NCBI RefSeq assembly: GCF_003144195.1
Contig: NW_020289998.1
Coordinates: 190,459-254,458 of the forward strand
Direction: 5' to 3'
Length of the DNA: 64,000 nt
DNA from: Ceraceosorus guamensis
Lineage: Eukaryota > Basidiomycota > Exobasidiomycetes > Ceraceosorales > Ceraceosoraceae
A program made the position numbers and the translations under genes. The notes under the pieces were generated by a model that was given only the letters and a program-made list of their open reading frames with translations, did not search any database and was not told where the DNA came from. Of this stretch, positions 13,552-25,011 are shown piece after piece (position 1 is the first letter of the stretch; the number at the start of each line of letters is the position of its first letter).

Positions 13552-14379
13552 CTAGTACTTGCCATACGCGTACGAAGCCTGCATCGGAGGATTGTAGGGG
13601 CCTGCGCCGTAACCAGCCTCGGCTGTTAACGGCACACTGGAGTGAGAGGCGTTGCGGTTGTGCAAGTACTTGAACTCTTTGCGCTCTGCGAGCTGTTGCC
13701 TGTACCGACCAACGATGACGGCAAGATAGAGGGTAATGAGGACGACAACGGCGAATACTCCGCAACTTTGAAAGAGCAATGGTTCATGCGCCGTCAGCAA
13801 TCGTACACTGATCATCACACCGGTAAAGGGGACTCACGCAATGCCGTAGACCACATTGAATGTGCTTTGGCACACCTTTATGACATCGTCAGCGCTGAGG
13901 CCGGCGTCTGTGATTCCTGTAGCAGGATCGGTGCACTGCTTCGTGAAGCTGTCCTTGCCATGGATGTAGGTGATGACGAGGTTGAAGATGCCAATGACAG
14001 TCGCGAATGACCAGCAGAACCATAGAGTGCCTGAGTAGAAAGCGACCGCTACATGCGACGGAGACGAGGTAAGATGTATGAGTGCTGCCGCTCTGGCCTA
14101 GAATGACTGGCACATGCCCGACCTTAGCTCACCTCCGTGCTTCGCTGCGATCGAGCCTATGAGACCAAAGAAAGAAGCTAGCGCCAGGACGCTCATGATA
14201 CCACCCAGCAGAACAGTTGCGATCTTGACATTCAGCGGGCTGTCAGGGTCCTTGGCGATTTGATGCAAGAAGTACCATTCCACCGCCGCCAAAAAGGCGG
14301 AAGCGACTAGTGTCACCGGCGAAAGGAGTAGCACGGCGAGCCTTGTGGGCAGACAACAACAGAAGGTGCGCTGAGACAT
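13552..14379 (-). CDS. Four-transmembrane protein, tetraspan/MARVEL-like topology
   Basis: A small integral membrane protein of 223 residues with no function I recognise. Exons are 14133-14379, 13838-14048 and 13552-13765, all with GTGAG donors and phase-consistent junctions. Four hydrophobic segments are visible: residues about 12-36 (LAVLLLSPVTLVASAFLAAV), about 49-75 (ATVLLGGIMSVLALASFFGL), about 86-111 (GTLWFCWSFATVIGIFNLVI) and about 153-172 (GVFAVVVLITLYLAVIVGRY). A Cys-containing loop lies between the third and fourth. The cytosolic tail is hydrophilic and ends in a Tyr/Gly/Pro-rich stretch. The N-terminus has a CCC cluster at residues 7-9, a possible acylation site. The topology resembles tetraspan or MARVEL-type proteins of basidiomycetes, but I see no diagnostic CCG motif in the large loop, so the family is left open. 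Confidence 0.8.
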
Positions 14380-16106
14380 GTTGAGGGGGTGCGTGGGCTT
14401 CTCTTGAAATTTTGTAAGACTGTAAAGCTGAATAGCTGATGCTTGGGAAAGCTTCTTTTGACTGTGTTGCGATGTTCGCTGCAGGATGTGTTCGTCTGTG
14501 TATGAAGGTTGGGGGGAAGCTGTGTCGCGACTCGAGGGCATTTGAGAATTCGTGATTATATAGACGCTCGAGCGACCATGCAAGGGCGGGCGCTGGTGGC
14601 GCGAGGACGCTGCCGTCATGCGCACATCGCACCTCGTGCTGAACCTTCCATCGACAAGCTGCTCGCCTCCCTGCTGCTCTTCTTGCGAGCTCTTCAAGAA
14701 CGAGGCGGCTTGCAAGCTAGCCGCTCAAATCGTCTTGCGGGTGTGTGTCGTGAACGGCTCGTCTGCTGAGCATCAGCGCGAGGACAGGATGAGGAGCTCG
14801 AATGCACGTCGGGGCGGTGTCGACACGGAGTGAGGCTGCGCAAGGCCAAGAGCGAAGCGCTATGCAGAGGTGCATGCAGGTCGTCAAAACTCGCTTCTGT
14901 GCGCACCCCATGGCATGCGGCTTTTGTACTTACACTTTACGCCGTGCTGCTGGGATGCTGTGTTCGCGCGCGCGCACCGCCACACTGCTGCTAATGACTC
15001 GCAACTTCGTCCGTCATGCGGGCGTTCAGCCGAACGCCTGCTTGCATCGAGCGCAAGACTTGTCCAGCGCCTGAATTTAATCGCAGCAAGAAGCACGAGG
15101 TCGGCGCAATGAGCAGGACACTAAATCGACCACATTCACATCTTAATTCACTCAATAACCCTGCAGCAGATGAGTCAAGAAGGTCCGACCGCGAGACTCT
15201 GATGGATCGGTTCGAGACTCACGACTTGCGATCATGACTGACCTGCGCCCAATCACACCTCCACTGAGCATCAGATCTCTTGCTTGCCGCCACAATCGCT
15301 GCTCCATTCGTGACCCACACACAATACGTGACAGCCGAAACGCACTCGTAGCTTTCGACTCTTGATCTCACACACCAATCATGCACTTGTGACCCGATAC
15401 GTGGTTGCTGAAGAGCACCACGGCGACTCTAACGACAAAGGCCTTCCTGGAGCTGCGTCGTGATGTGCAATCGTCAAGATTCTATTCGAGGCGCCCTCAC
15501 GCTCGGCGAGAGCCTGAAGTCGACACAGAATGGTCCAATTCTGGCTGCTTCAGCAAAGCTGCCAATCATCTCTGCTGCATCGACACGTAAGGCTGTCAGG
15601 CTTTTCGCGGCGCTAGGAGACGTGCTCAGCTGGGCCGGCTGTCCACTTAAAATTGCTCGACTGGGCCCTGGCGAAGCTGCATTTTCACATCGCATCACGC
15701 GGTGCGCGCAGGAGCACCGCGTGGTCAGCGAGCGCCACAGGGTGCACGCAAAGCAATCGGCATAGATTGTGGTATCTGGTGCGAGCAAAAACTTGTTGTG
15801 ACAACGAGTCATATACAATTGAATGGAGCGCTTGCAAGAATTACCGGTGGATTTGAGTTGGACCGCTTGCACCCTCCGTGTCGGGCTGTTCGCATACGCG
15901 GTGTTCTGCAACGGACCTTCTCCGCCGTGTCAAACTTGTATGGCTTCACGTTGCCGTGATCGCCATAGAGCTGCTTGCTAATACGCTTTTCATTCAGTCT
16001 TGCGAAAAAAGGGGTCAATGCGTCAAGCTTCTTGGGCACGGAGCTAGCGCCCTACGTTGACAGAGTCTGAGCTGGGCGCCTGCGGGATTCGGATCGACCT
16101 AGAGGC
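14380..16106. other. Intergenic spacer
   Basis: About 1.7 kb between the start of the four-TM gene and the end of the arrestin-like gene. Only short frames occur. The longest, a 145-codon minus-strand frame around 15474-15911, has no motif, intron signal or homology I recognise. The right-hand start-proximal part should carry the promoter of the four-TM gene. Confidence 0.45.
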
Positions 16107-17998
16107 CTACCAAGGCTGCTTGTTGTAGCCATCAGATGCAGTCGGTACTGCTGCTGGGGTTGCGACTGGCATTGATCCAGTGGCCACATTGCTCGTTGCA
16201 TTTGACCGCCTCGCGGGTGCTATGGCCGTCTGCTCGCCCGCTTGGGGCACCCGATGATACGCCGGTAACCCACTGGCTTCGTCTGGCAAAGGCAAGTCAT
16301 TGACCATCGGAAAGCCGGGTGGACCATCGAACGGCGGGCCAGAGCCCCCTTCGTGCGGCAGCTCGAAACCAGGAAGCTTCGCGGCAGCCCGCTCGCCCAA
16401 GACTGCCTGAGAGGCATGAGACCCTAGAGCGTCGATGTCTGAATTGCGAAGACCGACTGCACCCCAGCCGCACACCGTCCTGTCCCAACCGTTGCCAGTT
16501 CCGGCGATGGGCACCCGCAAGCGAAGCGCGTAGCTGTAGGAGAGATGATTGCTCGACATGGCCGGGATGACTTGAGGTAACAGATAGCCCCCAATCAGGG
16601 CTTCGCTCTTCCAAAAGTATTTCGGGGCATCTATCCGTTTGGGTTGAGACCAATGGAAACCAGGAATGTCTTCATTCCCGCGAGTTCCCATCCAGCGCGC
16701 CGGAATGTGAGTCTCCTCTTCGGTGGTGTGAGTGTATGATCCCAAAAGCGCATTCGTCTTCATGCGGACATGACGCTGCATGGTGAAGCGCACAGGGCCA
16801 TCCAGCTCGGCTTCTTTGGGAGGCCTAAGCTGTCCGGGTATGAGAGGCATTCGCGTCTTGACTGGGTCAAAGTCGGACTCGTTCTTGGCGTGCATCTTAA
16901 AGTGCAGGAAGAATGGCACTTGCGTGCAAGGCGTCACGTACACAGGCGGGGGCATGAGCAGCTGTCAAGAGAAGTCCCTCTTAGCGCTTCCAAGATTTTC
17001 TCTGACCAGGGTCAGACTGCGCTACCGATTGTCCGACTTACAATGACTTCCAACGTGGCTTTCGTGATGAGTCGCTTGTTGATATCACGGACGCCACTGG
17101 TATAGGCTTTCCAATCCGAAGGTATATGAGGAATGGTGTTTGGGCTTGCGATGGAAGGGTGTGTCATTGAGCGTATGGGCTCGGTGTGCTCGCTGGTGCT
17201 GCAGACGAGAAACGGTACCTTGAGCCTATCGTGCGCGCCATCAAAGGCAGCGCAGCGTGGGTGCGGTCGTGAGCCCATCGCGATGGCAATTGAACAAGGC
17301 TGCTGAATCAACTCACACGCCTCGGATCGAGTGCTTAGAAGTCACGCGCCAGTAGTAGCTGACGTAGGGCTTCAGCACACCATCAATCAAGGAGAAATTC
17401 ATGGCGGAGCTTTCTTTGCCTTCAAATGTCGATGGCAGCGGCAAACGGTGATCCCTGTCTTGGTACTGTGTTGGCAAGACCGCTGTGAGCTCCCAGGTCA
17501 TGCGATGGGCCTGCATATCCCGAGTTCGGGACGCAGCAATGCTCCCCGCTCGGCTAGCACCCTCGTCTGCGATGCTGACGGAGGTGGCTAAGTGGAGCAA
17601 GGGCTGAGTGTGTGTGTGATAGTTGCTACTTCCATTGCCACTGGAAGAGCGAGCCCACGAATGCAGCTTGCCTACGTAGACAAGCCCCGGAGCGGGCGGC
17701 CGTCAGAAGAACGATCGCTTGAGAGCAAGTCTACGCGATACACACCGATGATCTCGATATTGAAAGCAGCGGGTTGCGGAGTCGATGCGAACACCTGACT
17801 GTCGATGGTAAGCCTTGCCTTGACCCGCCGCCCGGGAAAATTCACGCGCTTCTCCACCTCGAGGTTCATCGGAGCGTTGCCTCCCTGACCAGGATTGGAG
17901 GCCGTGCTGCGGGAGCGCAAGATGCTGTACTGAGCCTTGTACGCCGATTCAAAGTCCATGGCGCCCACCTGCTGTGTTCCTAGATCAAAGAGCGACAT
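16107..17998 (-). CDS. Arrestin-fold (alpha-arrestin-like) protein
   Basis: Predicted 561-residue soluble protein resembling fungal arrestin-related trafficking adaptors, which bring ubiquitin ligases to membrane cargo. Exons are 17676-17998, 17317-17640, 17042-17225 and 16107-16961. Arrestin-like cues are an N-terminal strand pattern (VEKRVNFPGRRVKARLTID, then FNIEIIGVYRV), a middle segment with LPLPSTFEG and SYYWRV, and a second domain opening RGVLKVPFLVCSTSE. A PPxY motif (PPVY, residues 282-285), the usual Nedd4/Rsp5 contact, opens exon 4. The C-terminal 100 residues are Pro/Ala-rich and probably disordered. The first intron as modelled is only 35 nt (17641-17675), unusually short. It is the only phase-consistent option found with a reasonable donor, but a nearby alternative is possible. 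The family call rests on pattern rather than a diagnostic motif. Confidence 0.62.
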
Positions 17999-19530
17999 GA
18001 TGTCTATGGCTCTGGGCTACTCGACTGCACTGCGTGGTTGATAATTGTTAGGGATGATGACTGTGACGAAAGTGGTGAAGATGAGTGCTGGAAGCGGAGT
18101 GCGGGAAAGGGGGAGGCGCGAGTCTATCGACGAGCATGTGGATGGTCACTATGCCGCGTGCAGGCTGCTTGATGGAGCAGCGTCGATGAAGAGTCAGAGC
18201 GCTGAGACAGCCGAGATGCGATCAGAAAGGCAGGGCTGGCGCGACTATCACTCTGAATACTCATACTCCGATCGATGCGATAGCGATCGACATTGGACTT
18301 CGTGATTGTGGGGCACAATCTTGAGGCTGGATCGTCAAGTCTCGATGGTCGCGCAAACCAAGTCACGAGTCGTGAGCAGTGTCTGTGTGTGCTGTGTACC
18401 CTTCTCCCATCTCTTAGCCTGCATGCATGGGTGCTGCAAGCTAGGTGAGCGTGGGTTGACAAGGCTGTGCAAGCGTCAGCGACTAGCACGCGTCCGTCAT
18501 GGCGGTGCTGCTGCACTACTGTACCCTGTGGTCTGATCATGTACGCGTGCACGCGTGCATTTGCGTCATCCGCCGTCTTGCTCGCAGCGGCAAAGAGCTG
18601 TCTGGTACCTGCATCTGTATAATATCTTGGCAGTTACCAGTCACTCAATCAAAACTTAATGTGAATTGAAATCTGAATCGTGAAAATGAGCCGTGAGTGA
18701 TCGGATCCAATCTCACGAGTGTGAGTGTTCTCGAACTTTAGCAACAGTGCTTGCCCTCGGTTCATCCACGCTAAGCTTCGGTGCCGAACAAGCTGCTCTG
18801 AGCTTCGCAGGCCTTTGTGCATGCTGCTGTGTCTTCCTGTTGGATGACTTGCTGAAACGGTGCAGTCTGAGTACCGTACAGCATCCTGTGCCTCTCGCTC
18901 TTCTCCCACCCGAACAACTGACTCACGCGCGAATATATTGATTCGCGCTGACGAATCTGACAAGACTAATGCGTACCGTCCCATTTGTTCGTGCAGGTCT
19001 GCGGACTGCTGGGCGGGGAGACTTTTAAGTTTCCGATTTCAGTTCTTTAATGGCCTGGGGACGCACACCCGTGACGGTGCAAGAACTCCACAATCGTGAA
19101 TGGAGAGTCTAGACTACAGCACTCGGACCTCGTCGAAGAGACCTGTGCAAGACTGGCGAGCTGCTGCATTGCAATGATGAGCGACTGGCCTGCAAGGTGC
19201 CTCCGATCAATCCACTACTAGTAGTCACTTTGCATGACTGCAATCGTGAATCACGGATCACGATCCTCCCTCGGCTGTGCGATTGGTCGCACCTGAAAGC
19301 GCGCTTGATGCCTTGATTGGGGTCCTTCCATCGACGACGATCAGGTCTGCTTCCGCGCTCGCTTTCACTCTCATCTCATCCCTCTTTTGTGCTTTCTGCG
19401 TGTGCTGCAGCAGGTCTCATACTTTCGTCTACGCAGTCCTGCATTCGAGCCCTCATCTCGGCTCGGTCCTCGACACCTCAACTTTTACGCTTAGACTCTT
19501 CATCGCAGTGCATGGACGGCATCGTGCAGG
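17999..19530. promoter_or_regulatory. Divergent spacer between arrestin-like and monooxygenase genes
   Basis: About 1.5 kb separating two start codons that point away from each other, so both promoters must lie here. It holds no supportable ORF. It is rich in the TCGTGA/TCACGA motif: 18362-18376, 18676-18698, 18710-18725, 19089-19100 and a compound copy at 19241-19264. No core promoter element was identified with confidence. Confidence 0.5.
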
Positions 19531-21786
19531 ATGTCTAGTAGCAACGCAGGTCTCAGGTCGCCACAAGATGGCGCACTGTGCGGGCCGACAGATCTCGAGG
19601 CGATCATCGTGGGCGGTGGCGTGAGCGGCATTGCATCGGCTGTGCGTTTTCAGTTGGATCTGCAACTCAATCGGTACCTCATCTTTGAGCAGAGCGATGA
19701 TCTCGGTGAGTCTGGCAGGCAGTCAATCTCCTCGAGTGGCCTCTTGATGCGCGTACCTATAGCGTCCCGCTGTGCTGGAGAGCGGGGCGGGCACTCGAGG
19801 AGACGAAGCGCTTGCGATCTCATCGCTCACGATTAAAACTTGCATCTTGCCCCCACAATCTCTGGCCCAATGCGCAGGCGGTACTTGGCATCTCAACACG
19901 TACCCCGGCGCAGGCTGCGATATTCCCACTCGGCTCTACTCTTTCTCATTTGCGCAGAGGGACAATTGGGATATTTTCTTCTCATTGCAACCCGAGATCA
20001 AAGACTGTGAGAGGCTGCGAAGAACATCGGTGAAGTGGATAGGTGGATGGAGGAGTCACATTGGAAGATGCTGACACTTTCGTGGATCGGGCCTCGGGCG
20101 TGAAAAAGACCTCCAAGATGTCACAAATCGCTACAGGCTCCTGTCCAGGACTAAGCTGCGCACCACCGTCCTGAGCGCTCAGTGGATACCCGAGCGGTCG
20201 CACTGGGCTGTTCGAGCGCGCGACTCTCAAGGTCAAGAGACAGTGTACACGGCGCGAGCCATCGTCTCGTGCATCGGATTGCTCTCCATTCCGAGGGAGT
20301 GCGATGTGCACGGTTGGAAGACATTTGGTGGAGAGCTGTTTCACAGTGCGCAGTGGAGGAACGACGTTCAGCTGAAGGGCAAGAAGGTTGTGATTCTGGG
20401 AAACGGCTGCTCGGCTACCCAGATCGTTCCCACCATTGCGCCAGAGGTCAGTCGCGGTTGAGACTTGGATGCGGTACTGATCTCTGCTGGACGACGAAGC
20501 TGATGCCCAGTCTTTGGGGCTGCTGCTGCTGCTGCTGCTGCTGCTGCGCTGCACAGGTGGAGAAGGTGACGCAGATCGTGCGCGCCAAGCACTGGATCGC
20601 ACCACAGTACATCCACCCCACAGGCGCGCCCATCTTCAAATGGATACAGAGGAATTTGGCGGGCTTTGCAGCTTTAGAGAGGTGGGTGATTGCTCTGGTC
20701 ATCGAGACGCACTTCTTGCAAGCCTTCAAGCACGATGGGGTAGCGGCCCGAGAACGGTTTGCAAACGTGTGTCGCAAGTATGTGAAGGAGTGCGCACCTC
20801 CAGAGTATCATCACCTATTGCTTCCCGATCCAGAGAAGGTCCCTGTGGCTTGCAAGAGGCGCATCTTCGACAACGGGTACATTCCTTCGCTGGGCCGGAG
20901 TAATGTGGAGCTCACCAACGACCAAGCCAAGGAGATTGTATCAGACGGCGTCATTTTGCAATCCGGCAGAAAGTTGGAGGCGGACGTCATTGTGCTCGCC
21001 AACGGTTTCCGTACCGATGGCGTCCAGTCGTTCGATGTGATCAATGGCAACGGCGTCACCCTCTCCCAGTACTGGAAGGAACATGGAGGAGTGCCGTCAG
21101 CGTACCGTGGGGTCATGGTTGCAAACTTCCCATCCTTTTTCCTCATTTGGGGACCCAACACCAACACTGGGCATTTCAGCGCTATTTGGGCCATCGAGCG
21201 TGCAGTAGAGTTGATGACTTCGGTCTTGCGACCAGTGTTTGAAGCTCCATCTGAGACGCGCGATGCAAAGGCCACGAATGGGCCTTTGCAACGCAGCTTT
21301 GGACGCAGCGTCGAGGTCAAGAGATCGGCAGAGGAGCTGGAGCAGACCTTCGTGCAGAGGTCCATGGATGATCTCATCTTTACGGCCGGCTGCGGCGCAT
21401 GGTATCAAGATCCCGAGACTGGCAAGGTGGTCAATGCAGCTCCCTCCTTTCAGATGACCTACGCCAGGAGGTGCGCTTTCCCGTCATTCTCAGACTACCG
21501 ATACAAGGGCATCAGCTCAGACCGAGCTTGGCGCGCCTGGCATGTGCATCAGCGAATAGGCAGCCTGCTCAGACTAGGAGCAACGCCGGATAAGCGCACC
21601 AACGAGGAGGCCAGACGCGGCCTACTAGCTAGGCTTTGGAGACTAGTGCTCCTTCCGCCTCGCGCCATCGCTGCATTTATCGCAATCTGGCTATTGCGCG
21701 GGACTAGCAGGCTAACGGATGCGCTTTTGAGATGGAACTACCCACCCAAGTATCGCGGGCCTGGTCCAAGGATCGCAATAAACTGA
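19531..21786 (+). CDS. Baeyer-Villiger-type flavin monooxygenase
   Basis: An FAD- and NADPH-dependent monooxygenase expected to insert oxygen next to a carbonyl or oxidise a soft nucleophile. Exons are 19531-19705, 19878-20006, 20109-20446 and 20557-21786, giving 623 residues. The FAD dinucleotide fold reads IIVGGGVSG (GGGVSG at about 28-33). The second nucleotide fold reads ILGNGCSATQIVP (GNGCSA at about 199-204). Between them is the class fingerprint FGGELFHSAQW (residues 174-184), matching FxGxxxHxxxW. The segments WHLNTYPGAGCDIP and PEIKDYLQDVTNRYRL are also typical, and the latter confirms the 102-nt second intron. The C-terminus has a hydrophobic stretch (RAIAAFIAIWLLRGTSR) that could anchor it to a membrane. 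Intron 3 contains a (CTG)9 run just before its acceptor. A glutathione S-transferase follows on the same strand. Substrate unknown. Confidence 0.92.
20520..20546 (+). repeat. (CTG)9 microsatellite inside monooxygenase intron 3
   Basis: Nine uninterrupted CTG units lie in the intron 10 nt before the acceptor at 20555-20556, standing where a pyrimidine tract would be. Length change here could alter acceptor strength without touching the coding sequence. Confidence 0.9.
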
Positions 21787-22636
21787 AGCCCTTCAAGCAC
21801 TACACTACCATGTCATCTCCATGCACCTGCCACCCAGCCATGCATACACACGCTTTCCAGCGACCTGCAAACTGCTCTATCCTTTCTCTAGCCTGCATTG
21901 CCTTTCATCCGCCAACATACATGCTGCTTTACCCTTTTTGAGACCGTATGACCTTGCCAGGACTTTGTGCGATCCAAGGTGTGTTGCAGATCTGCCATGT
22001 TGCTCAGGCTTTCTTGGCTACAGGGTGCCCCATGGCATAGCAAAGAGAGGACGGAGTTGCCTTGAAAGCTATTTTGAGCCCGAAGTCTCGCACATTGAAG
22101 CATTTCGGAGCCGTTCACCGCGATTGGTGTGAGCATAGAACCTTTGAGAGTACACTCGAGCGTGACGAGAGAGATGAAGGTAGCAGTCACAGGCGTGAGC
22201 GACTGCATGGAGTCTGCTCGCGCGCATACATTCGGCCATAATTCGAAGTGCTTAACGCCGATCACGCGCCTATAGCTGGCATGCAGGCGGGGTGCGCTGA
22301 GACCTTTAATACGCGCTTTAATACCCGAAGAAAAGCCCGAAAGACGTGCTCGCTGCACCACCAGCAGCTCGATCCTTCTCCACATGACGTGCACCATGCT
22401 GGTGAGCTCGCGCCAGTGTGGGTTCGCATGCCACGTTGGTCAGCCGATCAAGAGTCGCCAGCCAGGGTCAAGCTTCTGCTCCACAAAATGCAGCGTATCG
22501 GTCGAATGTGTGGGCGTGATCCACGCCCAGCGCTCATAAGCAGAGCTCGCTGGTGGCCTTTGCACGACCCTTGGCACTCACCAACCTCATCACCCACCAG
22601 GGCGCATACATTCGGTCATCGCTCTCTGTACTGTCC
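21787..22636. other. Intergenic spacer, glutathione S-transferase promoter side
   Basis: About 0.85 kb between the monooxygenase stop and the transferase start, both on the plus strand. No gene is seen. It should contain the monooxygenase 3' end and the transferase promoter; no specific element was recognised. Confidence 0.45.
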
Positions 22637-23925
22637 ATGCTTTCCATTCGCACTGCTCTGCACTCAGGAATTAAACAAGCACCGCTCAGAAATACCTTCT
22701 TGGCGCCAACACCGAGAAGCACTCGCACATTTCACACAACACTGACCAGAATGGCGGATTCCAACTTTAAGCCTATTCAGCTCTACACCTGGAGCACTCC
22801 CAACGGAGTCAAGGTGCACACTTTGCTGGAAGAGCTCAAGGCTGCTTATCCCGGCTTCTCCTACGATGCTCACTCCCTAGACATTCTCAGCGCCGATGAG
22901 CCCCAAAAGAAGCCTGATTTTCTCAAGATCAATCCAAACGGAAGGATTCCTGCCATTGTCGACCCGAACCATGATAATTTCAACGTCTTTGAGTCGGCCG
23001 CGATCTTGCTCTGGCTCGAGAAGGCGTACGATCCCAAGCACCTCTTCAGCTGGCCCTCTAGCGACCCCAACGCTGACAAGCTCCGCAGCGAGGTGAGTCG
23101 CGTCCAAGAAAACAAAGACGTCCATTTCTGAACCATCTCTCGTCCATTATCTTACAGGTCCTTCAATGGATCTACTTTGTTCACGGCGGCGTCGGCCCTA
23201 TGCAAGGCCAAGCCAACCATTTCAGGGGTCAAGCGACCGGTGCGAGCAAGAATGTGATCCCTTATGCGCTCAAGCGGTGAGTGCTGGTAGCAGAAAGCTG
23301 ACACATGCTCTTGATGCTGAGACTTCGTGTTACGCTCGTACTCGACAGCTACCAAAACGAGACGAGAAGACTGTATAGCGTTCTCGAGGAGCGCCTTCAG
23401 GGTCGTGACTGGCTCGTTGGCGAAGGCAAGGGCAAGTACACGCTTGCTGACATCAATGCCTTTGGCTGGGTTTGTGAGTATGCTCACGCATTGGTCTAGC
23501 TCGAAATTAGCCGTGAGGGGAATAAGCAGCTGTGTGCTGACGTTCACGCATGATGTTTCAGCTTGGCACGCATTTGCGGGCATCCCGCGCAGCGATCTGG
23601 GGCCAAATCTCCAACGTTGGCTCAAGAAGTGAGTGACTGCCAGCGCCACGACAAAACTTTGCACGCTGCGATCTTGCTAATCCTTGCCGCGTCTCCGCTT
23701 CGTAGCAACTACGACCGACCAGCTGTTCAGGCCAGTATCCTAGTGCCCGACAACAACCAAGAGAAGGTCAAGAAGCTGTTGGACCCCAACTTTGTTGCCG
23801 AGGTGAGAGCGGTGCCTAGCCCGTCGTCACGTCAACATGAACACGAGGGGGCCATGCTGACCTTTGCGAAGAATCCGCCGCTTTCTTCTTCGCCGCGCCT
23901 TTGACAGAACCCAAAGCTGGACTAA
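22637..23925 (+). CDS. Glutathione S-transferase, Ure2/GTT-like, with probable mitochondrial presequence
   Basis: Conjugates or transfers glutathione to electrophiles, or acts as a thiol oxidoreductase. Exons are 22637-23092, 23158-23276, 23349-23473, 23562-23628, 23706-23802 and 23908-23925, giving 293 residues. The thioredoxin-like domain starts [20 protein letters not shown] and contains [12 protein letters not shown] and the [15 protein letters not shown] glutathione-side motif. The helical domain has [20 protein letters not shown] and WVSWHAFAGI, standard for this class. The last exon adds only Asn-Pro-Lys-Leu-Asp. The first 38 residues are basic, Ser/Thr-rich and free of acidic residues, like a mitochondrial targeting sequence. 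A second in-frame ATG at 22751 (MADSN) begins exactly at the catalytic domain and would give a cytosolic form. It lies downstream of the monooxygenase on the same strand, which suggests but does not prove a shared detoxification role. Confidence 0.93.
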
Positions 23926-25011
23926 AAGGGAATCCGCATTGATGTTCCTACCTAGCAAACACGTGAAATCACATTTTTGCCTTCAAGTCCTGGGCTCTAC
24001 GACGAGGTGAGGATGCCACAGCGGCACCTTTGTGCTTCGTCTCAGCAAAGCAAAATTCCCTTTTCGTTTGCTTGCGCACACCTTTTGGTGTCTTTGCTGC
24101 TGCGAGTAAGGGCACAGCGGGGTCCGAGCAAGGCATCTGGAAGACAAGAAGACCTCGTGTCGTCGATGTCCCGCCGAGACGCACTGGCCGACGGATGAGA
24201 CCAGGTCTTTATAGGTTACTCGATGTGCCCACCGATCAAATTCGGTATTCCCAGCATGATGGAGCGTTCAGTCGCCCATGAGTCGTCTTTAAACAGCTAG
24301 ATGATGGAGTGTATAGATGCGGCGCTATGGCCTCGTCTTGAAGGGTAGTTGCGTGTAAGCTGCTTCGCTGGCTAATGCTCTGATCTTTGCGCTTCCTTGA
24401 TCGATTGCATCTCTGTTGCGTATCGCAACTAAGCACACGCATGACGCATCGTTACAGCTTGGCCGTGGTGCCACGACTCCAACGGAGCGCACCGGAGTGC
24501 ACCGGAGTGCACCCCAAGATTCCAAATTCAACCTACGGGACTCCAACGCTACAACTGCTGCGCGCGCTGGCCAATGTAGGTTTGGGTCCAGAGCGTTCTT
24601 GCTCAGACGCACTTTGACCATTCTCATCGTGTGGAATTTCAAAATCGAGAGAAGTACAAATGGCAAGGAGAGGATGTGCGAAGTAGGGTGCAGCGGGCAT
24701 AAGATGTCGTAGCTTGGGCGACTTGGCTTGCTATGAAAGTCTTGGTGAAAAGGTAGAAGGTGGCGCGCCGTCATGGACGACGGCAAGACCAGAGATATGG
24801 AGCATGCGTCAAAGCGTAACGCTTTTCACTGGAGTGTCGAAGCGCCGGTTTGATGATAATACAATGTAGATGATGAAGTCGAATGGAGGCGTTGGGTAGC
24901 CACGGAAAGTGTGACAGCTTGTCTCCAAATGAAGCAGTAACAGTCGCTGACTTCGCGCATGCCAGTGACGTATCTTTGAATTGAGCACGCTAGCCATCTA
25001 TTGTGTCCACT
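23926..25011. other. Convergent spacer with an unproven minus-strand frame
   Basis: About 1.1 kb between two converging stop codons. Two minus-strand frames were examined: 24325-24786 (153 codons) and 23969-24184 (71 codons, basic and Lys/Arg-rich, ending DLKAKM). They could be exons of a small gene, but I found no splice pair joining them and no family match, so neither is called. Confidence 0.4.

Noticed and set aside
23969-24786. Small minus-strand gene between the transferase and Puf genes
   Set aside because: Two frames were considered, but no phase-consistent splice joins them and no motif supports either.
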